Part shown: one piece after another, positions 38,420 to 47,426 of the stretch
Numbering within the stretch: position 1 is the first letter of the stretch
Layout of the letters: each line of letters begins with the position of its first letter
The notes under the pieces: model-generated
What the model was told of the DNA's origin: nothing
What the model saw: only the letters and a program-made list of their open reading frames with translations
Databases searched by the model: none
From: Cyanobacteria bacterium RU_5_0
Lineage (GTDB): Bacteria; Cyanobacteriota; Cyanobacteriia; Elainellales; Elainellaceae
NCBI GenBank assembly: GCA_012033255.1
Contig: JAAUSF010000010.1
Coordinates: 1 to 64,000 of the forward strand
Reading direction: 5' to 3'
Length of the DNA stretch: 64,000 nucleotides
Program-made: the position numbers and the translations under genes

Positions 38420-38663
38420 GATGCAGACGGCATCCAGCGCCCGGTAATGAATAGATTAGAAGGAAGGGAAGCATTGAAGGAACCTGCAGAAGACTACAGC
38501 GTCTATCAACGTAATTTCGGTTACTTTATCAAGCCATCACGGATCACCCCTTTGTGTAATGTCCTTTACAGCCCCAATTATCAATCTCTGATACTTGAAA
38601 AGCCCTGATGACAATCTGCGGTCTTAGAGGAAGTTTGAAAAGTTCTCATTGATCTATTCAACC

Positions 38664-38825
38664 ACCGTGTATACACAAGTGGTTGAATCTAACCCAACCC
38701 CTGCCGAACCGCCCCCTAACCCCCAATGCTGGGGGAACCGAACCGATCAAAGTCCCCTAGAATTGGGGGATTTAGGGGGCAAGACACCGTTCAACCCCAA
38801 CCCGATCGACTTGTGTGTACACGGT
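38664..38825. mobile_element. 162-bp inverted-repeat element (second MITE-like family)
   Basis: ACCGTGTATACACAAGT (38664-38680) and ACTTGTGTGTACACGGT (38809-38825) are inverted ends. The middle holds a CCCCTAGAATTGGGGGATTT unit also found near 57404. No open frame. No clear target duplication is visible. A solo end lies at 22207-22223. Confidence 0.65.
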
Positions 38826-38988
38826 AGCCTTTTGAAAGGGGGCTAGGGGAGATCAAGCACGTTTTGATACTTTTCAAACATCCTCTTTAAGTTGAAGCCC
38901 TAAGTTAATAGTACTTTCCTAGTTTACTGTCGCACATCGGGATAGTTGGGAGAAGTTGAGTTGCCTTATCTTTACCTTCGAGTCCATT

Positions 38989-40185
38989 CTAATTGGCGAT
39001 CGCCACTCTCTGAAATGCCAGATTTAGCCGACCGACCAATTCACGAGCCGCTACTTCATCCGGTGCCTTCATAATCAAGCTGTCCACTGAACATTGCTCT
39101 AGCTCTTGAGAAGCCGGAACCGCACAGACCACAGGTTGACCATTGAGGACACTCGAAGTAATATACCATCGCTCGAAGGTTGAATCGAGGATTTCTAGCC
39201 GCCGAGAGATAACGCGACACGCTGTTTCAGGTGAAGTGGTACCTATCGACGTTTGATGAATTGGATCGAAATCTACAATGGAATACCCTTGGAGTAACGA
39301 TAACCACTCATCTGTCCATTCAATGAGCGGCATGATATTGCCATCGCGACGACGGGCGATCGTCATCGGCACATCACTTTGTTTATCACAGTAGAATCGC
39401 GCAGTATTGGACGCTGATTGTGAATCATTGACAGTAATCCACATACTATTTGCAGCGCCTTCACCTACATCATTTTGAAAGGACGCTTTCACAGTATAGG
39501 TGCCGCTCATTGGTAAGATAAAAACAATTCGAGCATCTTGATTGCCACCACTGTCATCATCTTCAGCTAACTTGTTGCCATCCACATCAAACAGGGTCAA
39601 ATGGGGATCATCTGATGCTCCACCACTCATTGAAATAATCACTTGTTGACCTGCTCTTCCAGCAAATTCGTAGTAATTAGAGAAGCGAGATTGAATGACA
39701 TCGCTAATCACAAAGGCTTGAGGAATACTTTGCTGATTTAGGGTTAGAGTGATTGGTGTTCGCACCGATAATTGATAAGTTCCAGTTGCCTGACTGTTAG
39801 TATAAACCTGTATGGTATAGACTCCATTAGCAGACAGATTGTAATCAATAAAAGCACTCTGATTTCGATTCGTTGAATTATTTGCTTCAGCTAAAATAGT
39901 GCCATCTGAATCAAGCAATATCAGATACGAATTTATCTTTCGACTCGCCATCGAAATCAGAACTCGCTGATTCGTGATTCCTTGAAAGGTGTAAGAGTCG
40001 TAATAATTCCCTGTATCCGGAAACCGATCGTCGCTTAATTCCAATGTTCCAGCGATCGGGGCATTCGATTCTGCCAGTTCGAGCATCTGAGTATCCGCTC
40101 TCGCAGAGTCAGAGGTATTGAAGGTGAACAACGTAGAGGCGATCGATCCGATCACCCAAGCAGTGACGAGCTTGAACGACATCAT
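38989..40185 (-). CDS. secreted PPC-PPC-COP23 domain protein (B)
   Basis: 398 residues with a signal peptide (VTAWVIGSIASTLFTF, cut near ARA-D), two PPC domains (YDSYTFQGITNQRVLISM...NGVYTIQVY; SNYYEFAGRAGQQVIISM...SGTYTVKAS) and a COP23-like C-terminus (ARFYCDKQSDVPMTIARRR, LIEWTDEW, ACRVISRRLEI, VVCAVP). Same order and length as protein A, so a tandem paralog now separated by the kinase gene. It should be extracytoplasmic. The 570 bp downstream hold a MITE-like element, so it is probably transcribed apart from the kinase. Confidence 0.82.
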   Translation of the reverse strand: MMSFKLVTAWVIGSIASTLFTFNTSDSARADTQMLELAESNAPIAGTLELSDDRFPDTGNYYDSYTFQGITNQRVLISMASRKINSYLILLDSDGTILAEANNSTNRNQSAFIDYNLSANGVYTIQVYTNSQATGTYQLSVRTPITLTLNQQSIPQAFVISDVIQSRFSNYYEFAGRAGQQVIISMSGGASDDPHLTLFDVDGNKLAEDDDSGGNQDARIVFILPMSGTYTVKASFQNDVGEGAANSMWITVNDSQSASNTARFYCDKQSDVPMTIARRRDGNIMPLIEWTDEWLSLLQGYSIVDFDPIHQTSIGTTSPETACRVISRRLEILDSTFERWYITSSVLNGQPVVCAVPASQELEQCSVDSLIMKAPDEVAARELVGRLNLAFQRVAIAN

Positions 40186-40497
40186 GGCTTACCCAATGGA
40201 ATACGTGAATGGAACTCCAATATGCAGGTCTAGGAGCCTATCCGATTATTTTGTATCGGTAGATTCCCCTAGTCAGTTTTCTAGCCTGAGTCTAAAGGGA
40301 ACGTCAGTTGTTCTAGTTATGGTAGCCACTGTACCAGTTCTTTGTCATCGGGTCGTATCTGGTAACACTTACCGAAACCGAATTTGGGCGATCGTGCCTG
40401 CTAATGCAATTCCCTCTCCTGAGATGAGGGTGCCGCACAGATTACATGGCGATCGTTGCTCCCAATATTCAAGACTCCAGATGTGATATACCAATCG

Positions 40498-41307
40498 TCA
40501 AACCTCAGAATTCAAGCCCTGAAACGCTTGCCTGACTTGCTCAACCTCCAACTCTAATGCCTGAGCAATTTGTTCAATGCTAAGTCCAAGAGCTAAAAGC
40601 TTGGGAACCGTTTCCAGTTTGCCTTCCAGTTTGCCTTCCAGTTTGCCTTCCAGTTTGCCTTCTGCTTTCACGTCTTGAAAATACCGGGTTTGCTTCAACT
40701 CATTCAATCCAAACATGGTTTCTATCTCCTGGCGGCTTAAGTTCTTCAGTTTGTAGACCACGATCGTTTCAATTAATTCTAGAACTTTTCGTTTGAAATC
40801 TCGATCGAGGGATTCTTGTTGCATTCGTTGAAACAACCTATTTGCCTGATCGATCGTAGTAATCTCATCTGCAATCACGAGTTGCACAATCTCCAAACTA
40901 AGGGCTTCATCGGTTTCTTCTGCTAACTCATCTAAATACACAAACTTGACTTGCTGGCTCATTAGCAGCCCTCGATACTGTCTGGGTACCGATGGATCGA
41001 GTTCACGGCTAGCAAATATAGCCACTGCACACCAATCATGACTGGGTTTGTATTGTCCTAAATACAGAAAGATCTCAGTGAAAAATCGCCAATAGAAATC
41101 CGATTTGGGCTGAAACTGCACTTCAACAAAATAGATGGGTCGATCGATTGTCGGCAAAAACACACCATCAAATCGGAATGCCAATTCTTTAATTTCTTTC
41201 GATGAAAACTCGTAGCCTTGTGCATTGTCTGGTGATTGACCAATGAGTTCAAATAGCAAACCGGGAAAGGTCTGAAATAGTTGATAAAAGATTGTGTCCG
41301 TTTTCAA
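40498..41307 (-). CDS. Rpn/DUF2887-family PD-(D/E)XK nuclease-like protein
   Basis: 269 residues. N-terminal MKTDTIFYQLFQTFPGLLFEL, LAFRFDGVFLP then YFVEVQFQPKSDFYWRFF supply D and E-x-Q of the altered nuclease site; FVYLDEL and ETMFGLNELKQTRYFQDV are DUF2887 landmarks. Related Rpn proteins promote RecA-independent recombination and are often called putative transposases. A 12-bp unit repeated four times gives a KLEG/GKLE tandem run near residue 218. It is followed by SIEQIAQAL..EVEQVRQA, a short helical tail. Confidence 0.85.
   Translation of the reverse strand: MKTDTIFYQLFQTFPGLLFELIGQSPDNAQGYEFSSKEIKELAFRFDGVFLPTIDRPIYFVEVQFQPKSDFYWRFFTEIFLYLGQYKPSHDWCAVAIFASRELDPSVPRQYRGLLMSQQVKFVYLDELAEETDEALSLEIVQLVIADEITTIDQANRLFQRMQQESLDRDFKRKVLELIETIVVYKLKNLSRQEIETMFGLNELKQTRYFQDVKAEGKLEGKLEGKLEGKLETVPKLLALGLSIEQIAQALELEVEQVRQAFQGLNSEV
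40612..40659. repeat. 4 x 12-bp in-frame tandem repeat
   Basis: TTCCAGTTTGCC repeated four times exactly, inside the Rpn/DUF2887 gene. On the coding strand it encodes GKLE units. Multiples of 12 keep the frame, so copy number can vary without harm. Confidence 0.9.
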
Positions 41308-41316
41308 GGATTCAGA

Positions 41317-42903
41317 TTACTCACTAGAGATCAAAACCTCGGACGATCGAGGGATCGGGGCAGAAGGTGAACCAGGTTCGGGCATAGGTGCGGTGACAGG
41401 ATCATAGTATGGCATAGGGACAGGCGAAGGCATGGCAGTCAGAATCGGGCTAAGTGTGGGAGTTGATGGAGGAGTGAAGCCAGGAAGCGCTGTTTTCAAG
41501 CAGGTCAGGGCTTCTGCGATCAGGATGGGATCGCCAGAGGCGAGGTAGTTTTGCATTTGGGTCAGGTGAGCCGTTTGATAGTGATGGTCTTTGAAGCGAT
41601 CGATCGCTTCTCTTGCCGCACTGGATGATCCCTTTCCGGCATCGGGTAAAGAATTACACCCTGTTGATTGAGAAAATTGGTCTACGCGATCGTTGAAAGC
41701 TTGACTGAAACTGGAATTACTATCTGTTGAGGGGAATAAGCTTGTAGAACTATGACGGTTAGATGCGGTTTCACAGCAATCTAATCCGTCTAGTTCAAAT
41801 GAAGTGGGGGGGTTTGGGGGGGGTTCCACAGATTCCACAAGATAACTAGGGTGCCAGAGGTCACGGTGTCGGTAGAGGGAACTGCCACCGATACCAAAGC
41901 CAGTTAATGCTTGGAAGCGGGCAGTTGTAGTTGTGGGCAGAGCGTTCGTTTCGAGGAGATGCCCGATTGCCTGTCGGATCTTTTCTCGCGTTGCCTCGGA
42001 TTGGCGTTGATTCCAAGTTGGTTGTTCTGTGACGGGTTCCGTAAGTTGCGGCGTTTCACATTTGCCATACCGCGACCCGTAGTGGAAGTAGCGACTATTT
42101 TCAACGCATCTTGCCCACTCAGCCGCCCGTTCTTCAATCTCATGCTGATGACAGCAGCATTCTTTGTAGCCAGGAAGGGACTGAGCGATCGCCACAATCT
42201 CGTCAACCAAGGCTTGTCCGGATAGGGGTTCTCCGCCAAACAGAACATGATGGAACACGTAAGCCCGCATCGCAATCCGTCCTAACAGTCGATTAGTTTG
42301 TCCGGAACCTGTCCAACCAGCTTCAATCTCAGCATTGAGATCATTGATAAATTTCTCCGCTCGACCAGAGACTCGATAAGGCTTGCGTTTAACTTGCTTA
42401 AGAATCTGCCTCAGCGAGACAGTAGATAAATCATTGCGGCTTTGGGCAAATCTCCAATGCTGAACAAAAGAGGAACGATCGCCCCAAATTGGCTGAAAAT
42501 CAGCGTTTAGTAACCATGAACCAGCTTGTAAAGGCAGACGATGAGCATTAAACAAACTTGGACGGCTCTCAACCGCATAGAGTTTGGGATTGGGGAACAC
42601 TTCTAGCTGCCCTGGAGTCACTCGAAGCCCCACATTTTCCAGAAGCGTGGTTACGGCTACAGCTAACTCCCAAGAGTTCTGTGCTGACTCAAATGGAAAG
42701 TAGAGATGGATGCCACCGCTATCGCTAGAAGTACAGGCAATATAGCTGACTAGTCCTAGCGGTTCTAGAGCATTGAGAATCCGTGAGATAGCCAACCGAT
42801 CGCGCTGAGGATGGTAAGCACTCCCTACGTCAATATCAAGAAGGCAGTAGTGGGTCAATGAACCGAACCGAACCCCAAATAGACAGGAACCCTGGCGAAC
42901 CAT
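41317..42903 (-). CDS. primase-polymerase (AEP)-like replication protein, broken at the 5' end
   Basis: 528 residues from the first ATG, but homologous-looking sequence continues upstream in frame without a start (to about 43049: KFQYVGEWDDEFLALFPHRF, then WRTESRHPLSD), and then in another frame (NLTGLNAIRSVIGGAAS, to about 43156). A one-base shift near 43040-43049 is likely. Within the frame, THYCLLDIDVGSAYHP holds the DxD acids and SSDSGGIHLYFPF the S..G.H motif of archaeo-eukaryotic primases; QTNRLLGRIAMRAYVF and CCCHQHEIEERA.EW follow. The Pro/Ser-rich C-terminus is low complexity. Such proteins occur on cyanobacterial plasmids and islands. It lies next to a large HTH protein and an Rpn gene. 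Possibly inactive. Confidence 0.7.
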   Translation of the reverse strand: MVRQGSCLFGVRFGSLTHYCLLDIDVGSAYHPQRDRLAISRILNALEPLGLVSYIACTSSDSGGIHLYFPFESAQNSWELAVAVTTLLENVGLRVTPGQLEVFPNPKLYAVESRPSLFNAHRLPLQAGSWLLNADFQPIWGDRSSFVQHWRFAQSRNDLSTVSLRQILKQVKRKPYRVSGRAEKFINDLNAEIEAGWTGSGQTNRLLGRIAMRAYVFHHVLFGGEPLSGQALVDEIVAIAQSLPGYKECCCHQHEIEERAAEWARCVENSRYFHYGSRYGKCETPQLTEPVTEQPTWNQRQSEATREKIRQAIGHLLETNALPTTTTARFQALTGFGIGGSSLYRHRDLWHPSYLVESVEPPPNPPTSFELDGLDCCETASNRHSSTSLFPSTDSNSSFSQAFNDRVDQFSQSTGCNSLPDAGKGSSSAAREAIDRFKDHHYQTAHLTQMQNYLASGDPILIAEALTCLKTALPGFTPPSTPTLSPILTAMPSPVPMPYYDPVTAPMPEPGSPSAPIPRSSEVLISSE

Positions 42904-43156
42904 TCGATCGGAAAGGGGATGACGGCTTTCGGTGCGCCAATTGGGTTTGGTACCGAGTTCGGGATAGTCGGCATAGATATAGTCAAACCGATGAGGAAAG
43001 AGGGCAAGAAACTCATCATCCCACTCTCCGACATACTGGAATTTTTGAGCAGCAGCAGATATAGCGATGCCGCACCTCCAATAACGCTACGAATAGCGTT
43101 TAATCCTGTCAGATTTGTTTGGATGAGGTTGGGTAAACGATCAGACTGATCGCTTA

Positions 43157-43617
43157 ATTAGAATGTCTTATCCAGGCTGAAATTGAGAGAGACTAAGCTC
43201 TTCAAAATCGCAAGGTGATGTCATACGGAGAATCAAGCAAGGCGATCGGGAGAACCCGTGAATGCTTACGGATGAGTTTGTCTCACGCTAAAGGCTACCT
43301 ACATAAAGCGATCGAGGTTATTTCTTGCAATTATTCGGTATGAGACAAAGAACCATGACTAGTGACAGGATACGGATAACGTTGTCTCAGTAGTAGTAGT
43401 GAGCAGTGCCCACTCTACAAAATTAGGTTTTTGGATCGGCTCTAAGGCACAAAGAAAGCACTTAGGAGATTTCCGACAGATAAAATACCTGCGTAGGATG
43501 GGCAAAGGCATCCGTGCCCATCCATGATTCTGGCTGACGATGGGCACGGGTAAGACCCTTTGCCCACCCTACGAATTGGTAGATTCTTTGCTGGAAATCT
43601 CCTTAGATGAATGTGTC
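43157..43617. other. intergenic region with GGGCA-type inverted repeats
   Basis: No gene is supported. GCGTAGGATGGGCAAAGG (near 43491) and CCTTTGCCCACCCTACG (near 43557) are inverted, around a GCCCATCC/GATGGGC pair. A related pair lies at 24388-24460. A solo GAGCAGTGCCCACTCTAC end lies near 43399. Confidence 0.6.
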
Positions 43618-45603
43618 TCAGAGGTGTAACAGTTTACGGAGCTTGGGGTCGAGTTCAGGAGTGATGAACCGATCGACCCGCTCTAACTTGCCGATGTAAT
43701 CTGCACTTAAACCTAAGAAACCCCCTAATTCTTTTCGGTTCCAACCCAGCTTTTCTCGACCATCGCGAATTTGATCTCCGGTGAGTTCTTTGACTGGTAA
43801 GGCTTCCGATGGCTTTGGCTTTTTGGGTTCAGTGATCTTTGCCAGCAAACTTGGAATCGGATGCGGCGGTTTGATAGTGAGTTTTGCTTGAAATAGACGA
43901 TCGATCACTTTGAGCTTGCGCCAATCTTCTGGTTTAGGGGCAGTACTTCCGGGTTGCAGCCAATCAGGGTAAGTGACAGGATCAAATTCAATTTGCCACC
44001 CAAGGCTCATAAGCAACTTGAGAGCATTGTTCCAACGGGTTTTTAAATCTCTGGCTTTATGCTTGTTTTGTAAGGCGCGATCGATTTCTGGTTTGGGTAA
44101 AACTTCCTCAATCAAGTGAATGACACGGTAGCCGTAAGGATTTTGATTTCTAACGCGAACTCTGGCATCTAGCGTGAGTTGAATCGCTAAACGCAAGGCT
44201 ATTTCATGATGATACGGATCGATTTGCAAAATATCTTTTGCAAGATAACCAAACTGATAAAGAGCTTCCTTCGCTCGGCTACCCGCTCGATTCAAAAAAT
44301 GTTTTGTCCATAAGCCAGGGCGAACCGTAATGTAAACTTCTTCTGGTTTTTCGATCCTTCCTGTCGTCCAATCCATTTGTCCGTGGGGATCAATCAACAC
44401 GTCCCACATGCGACCGATCGGAGTACTAGCATCAACTTGCCGCTTTTCGTGTCCTTCAATCCAAACCGATTTGACTAATAGGCAAGACAACGCATAGGCG
44501 GTAGTGGCTACGGCATTTCGTTTGTCAGGCAAACTGGTGTTGTGATTCTTATCCCAGCCTAATAGTTGAATAATATCGCTTGCTTTTAAAGTAAATGTGC
44601 TATTCCAGGGTTCATTTTCCTCCATCGTTCGAGCAGCAAAAATCAGTTGAAGTTTAACGGTATCAAACCCGAATTTATTAATAATTTGCTCCGCCGCTTC
44701 CCAAGGAAGAAGCGCAATGTCACCAGGGTTGGTAATGTAATGTTCAATGTAATTGTTGGGGTTTGTTTTACTACGATGCTGAAAAATAGCGAGTTTGGCA
44801 TCTGTTTTTTGTTGCCACAAATCAGGACGGAGTTGGGCACGAATACTGCTGGCGATCGGGATGGCTGTCGGAATGACAGCGACTGGATCTAGCGCAAGGC
44901 TGGTTTCAGTTCTTGCTGGAGGTTTAGGTTTCAGTCCCAATAATTTTTCAATATCTTGAAGTGAGCAATCCGGCAGATTCAGCCCTTTGATCGTTTTCTT
45001 AGTAAGATCCTGACATGATAGCTGCCCAAAAAATTCAATTCGTTCCTGAAATGCATCCGTCTCCAACGTTGCCAAATAGGACTGAATCGATCGAGTGAGT
45101 TGCTCATCCGTAAGGGCACTAAACGCCTGAGTTCCTATTCTTGTTTCCAGACTAGCGATCGCCTGAATGACTAGATTTGTTCCGATCGCGTTTGCCAATT
45201 CCTCCCAAAAGCCAGCATAAGTAAAAAATTCAGATAGTGAAGTCCTCAAATAGGTTTTGATTTGCTTTTCATTAAAAACAAATTCTATCCTGTCTCCTTG
45301 ATTGCGATCGTTAACTCGCTTGAGATGAGGAAGATTCTCAATTGCCTCAACTCCTTCCATCTGGATCACAGCCTCAAGTTTATGCTGATAGACCTTAAGA
45401 AGATGTTGAAAAAGCTGTGCGGTTACTAACTCCAACAGAGACGATCGATCGCGTAGAATTGTGACTAGATTGGCAAGGTAATCAAGCGTGAGAATACTGC
45501 GAATAATTTTTGCAGGATGATGGTTTTGAGCGATCGATTCTAAACTTTCAAAATCGTCATCAAATTCATAAATTCGATCGTCAACTTGCTTCTGTTGTGT
45601 CAT
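43618..45603 (-). CDS. large accessory-element protein with C-terminal XRE HTH
   Basis: 661 residues from the ATG at 45603. Mostly helical with no recognised enzyme motif. The C-terminal 55 residues are a Cro/C1-type HTH (TGDQIRDGREKLGWNRKELGGFLGLSADYIGKLERV). The middle contains VDASTPIGRMWDVLID and LTLDARVRVRNQNPYGYRVIHLIEEVL, seen in proteins of similar size on cyanobacterial plasmids and islands. It lies 460 bp upstream of the visible part of the primase-like gene on the same strand, so a replication-initiation or element-control role is my inference. The function is not known. Confidence 0.68.
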   Translation of the reverse strand: MTQQKQVDDRIYEFDDDFESLESIAQNHHPAKIIRSILTLDYLANLVTILRDRSSLLELVTAQLFQHLLKVYQHKLEAVIQMEGVEAIENLPHLKRVNDRNQGDRIEFVFNEKQIKTYLRTSLSEFFTYAGFWEELANAIGTNLVIQAIASLETRIGTQAFSALTDEQLTRSIQSYLATLETDAFQERIEFFGQLSCQDLTKKTIKGLNLPDCSLQDIEKLLGLKPKPPARTETSLALDPVAVIPTAIPIASSIRAQLRPDLWQQKTDAKLAIFQHRSKTNPNNYIEHYITNPGDIALLPWEAAEQIINKFGFDTVKLQLIFAARTMEENEPWNSTFTLKASDIIQLLGWDKNHNTSLPDKRNAVATTAYALSCLLVKSVWIEGHEKRQVDASTPIGRMWDVLIDPHGQMDWTTGRIEKPEEVYITVRPGLWTKHFLNRAGSRAKEALYQFGYLAKDILQIDPYHHEIALRLAIQLTLDARVRVRNQNPYGYRVIHLIEEVLPKPEIDRALQNKHKARDLKTRWNNALKLLMSLGWQIEFDPVTYPDWLQPGSTAPKPEDWRKLKVIDRLFQAKLTIKPPHPIPSLLAKITEPKKPKPSEALPVKELTGDQIRDGREKLGWNRKELGGFLGLSADYIGKLERVDRFITPELDPKLRKLLHL

Positions 45604-45678
45604 CACTTGCAAGAATTGAGTAGAAATTCAGACCCATTTTAGATTTTAGATTTGAACTGTTTCTATTCCCTTCATTCT

Positions 45679-46581
45679 TCATTCTTCATTCTTCATTCTT
45701 TCCCCTTTAACAGCTGCAAATAACGCCGAATAATCTGCATCCGCTAAGCCGCTATCACAGGCGATCTCCAGAATTTTACGCACTCCTGCGAGACTGTCAA
45801 CTTGAAGGCCGAGGGCGATCGCTTCATCCAAAAATAGCGTCATGTCTTTGAGCAAATGTTTGGTTGGGAAGTTAGGATGATCATAATTGTTGTCTACCAT
45901 CCGTTGAAGTTTCTTGTCAAAGGTTGGAGCATAGAGCGCACTTTTGCGTAAGATTTGCATAAACGTTTCGACTTCAACGCCTTGCGCTTGAACGAATCCT
46001 AGGCTGAGCGCGAATGCGGTTGTCAAGGAGCCAATCAGTTGATTTAACGCCAGTTTAAGTGCGGATGCAGATCCCACTTCACCGATCCGCATAGGGATAC
46101 CGAAGTGTTGCAAGATGGGCAACCATCGATCGAACTGTTCTGGCGTTGAACCCACCATCACTTGCAGTTTGCCTGCATTAACTTCCGAAATGCTGCCCAA
46201 CACAGGCGCTTCTAAATAGGTTCCTCCTGCTGCCATAATTTCATCCTGGATGTGATGGCTCTGGCTAGGGGCGATCGTTCCCATCTGGATCACCGTGCGA
46301 TCGTTCAAATATGGACGTGCCTCCTCAGATAGCAACATCTCACGGATCGCGTCTGCGTTGGTCAGCATGGTCATCACACCCTGACACGATTGCAACAAGT
46401 CAATGACAGAGGTCGCAATTTCAGCACCAGTCGATCGCAAGGGTTCCAGCTTTTCAACGGTGCGGTTATACACTACCAATGGTACATTGGCGGCGATCAG
46501 ACGTGTCGCCATTGGCAGTCCCATCAGTCCTGTCCCGATTAATCCAATTTTGATCGTGGAAATGTTGATTGGTTGCACCAT
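45679..46581 (-). CDS. NAD(P)-dependent 3-hydroxyacid dehydrogenase (HIBADH/GLYR family)
   Basis: 300 residues. N-terminal Rossmann motif IGLIGTGLMGLPMATRLIAA, then MTMLTNADAI, YLEAPVLGSISEVNAGKLQVMVG, GSASALKLALNQLI with the catalytic Lys, and HLLKDMTLFLDEA. The family reduces or oxidises 3-hydroxyisobutyrate, tartronate semialdehyde or succinic semialdehyde; the substrate here is not clear. The last residues (GERMKNEE) are coded by the start of a TTCATTCTTCATTCTTC tandem repeat that continues past the stop. Confidence 0.88.
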   Translation of the reverse strand: MVQPINISTIKIGLIGTGLMGLPMATRLIAANVPLVVYNRTVEKLEPLRSTGAEIATSVIDLLQSCQGVMTMLTNADAIREMLLSEEARPYLNDRTVIQMGTIAPSQSHHIQDEIMAAGGTYLEAPVLGSISEVNAGKLQVMVGSTPEQFDRWLPILQHFGIPMRIGEVGSASALKLALNQLIGSLTTAFALSLGFVQAQGVEVETFMQILRKSALYAPTFDKKLQRMVDNNYDHPNFPTKHLLKDMTLFLDEAIALGLQVDSLAGVRKILEIACDSGLADADYSALFAAVKGERMKNEE

Positions 46582-46588
46582 AAGTCAT

Positions 46589-47206
46589 TTACTTGCTGAG
46601 TATTGGAACAGAATTCAATGTAGCTACAATGATGCCCAAAATTTGCTCGATCGCGCTGATGTAATAATCATTCATATCAATAAAAACGGAGTTATTAACG
46701 AGTTTGAGAAACTTCCAATCCGTTCCAGTGGTGACAGCGCCATAAATTGCATCTGTTGGGTTTCCCTGTTTTTGGTTGAATATTTGTGCAGCAATCATAG
46801 TAGCAATGCACTGTCCCAAGCCAGATTTGATACTTTCATTTTTCGCCTCTACGATAGTCATGACAGGGTTAGTGATGTCATATTGTTCGGGCGATCGACT
46901 CAAGATAAAATCACATCGCCCCTCCAAGCCCTTGTCAGCATCAACATTAAATTCTGAACCAGAAAATACACTGATCTGATACTGGAAGTATCTTCTAACC
47001 TCAATCAGAACAGGCATAATTACAAGTTCAGAGTGTGCCTTTTCCGTATTGATGGCAGTGACAAGCGGTAAATGTTCTTTGAGGATGAGTGTGAGATAAT
47101 CGCTAGGAGGAATTGGCTGAATCGTAGAGAACAGTTCAGTATTTTCGTAAAAAATTAATCCAAAGTTGGCTTTAATTTTACTAAGACTGAAATTGCTATA
47201 CGCCAT
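46589..47206 (-). CDS. PD-(D/E)XK nuclease-like conserved hypothetical
   Basis: 205 residues. FNVDADKGLEGRCDFILSRSP then MTIVEAKNESIKSGLGQCIATMIAAQIFNQ gives the D...E-x-K core of the PD-(D/E)XK fold with the following helix, and DAIYGAVTTGTDWKFLKL is typical of these orphan cyanobacterial proteins. The stop lies 8 bp before the dehydrogenase start, but a functional link is unlikely. No partner methylase is visible. Confidence 0.72.
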   Translation of the reverse strand: MAYSNFSLSKIKANFGLIFYENTELFSTIQPIPPSDYLTLILKEHLPLVTAINTEKAHSELVIMPVLIEVRRYFQYQISVFSGSEFNVDADKGLEGRCDFILSRSPEQYDITNPVMTIVEAKNESIKSGLGQCIATMIAAQIFNQKQGNPTDAIYGAVTTGTDWKFLKLVNNSVFIDMNDYYISAIEQILGIIVATLNSVPILSK

Positions 47207-47289
47207 TATTACCCTCCCTAGGAAGTTTTACAGCCCGTCTTTTGACGCGATCGTCCATCTCACTCACCATAGTATGGAGCATTGTGTGC

Positions 47290-47364
47290 AAATCGGCGTT
47301 GCTGAAGAATGGGATGAAACGATTTACATCCCCAATGGTAGGGGTAGGCACAAGCCTACCCTGG
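47290..47364. repeat. dispersed 75-bp repeat, copy 1
   Basis: AATCGGCGTTGCTGAAGAAT GGGATGAAACGATTT...CCCCAATGGT..GGGGT.GGC...CCTACCCTG. It matches 53669-53744 along its length. It lies upstream of the SafE-like gene. Confidence 0.8.
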
Positions 47365-47426
47365 AAGATTTCGGACACCCACAAGGGGATGCCTCTACCA
47401 ACCATCCATCACTCCATCACCCCCTC

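Noticed and set aside
42905-42925. Frameshift at a C-run in the primase-like gene
   Set aside because: Careful counting gives four C, and the frame is continuous there (HPLSDRMVRQGS). The real break is further upstream near 43040-43049.
47166-47426. Longer N-terminus for the SafE-like protein
   Set aside because: The added 87 residues are encoded by a dispersed repeat and by the start of the divergent gene; the ATG at 47427 begins directly before the first membrane helix.
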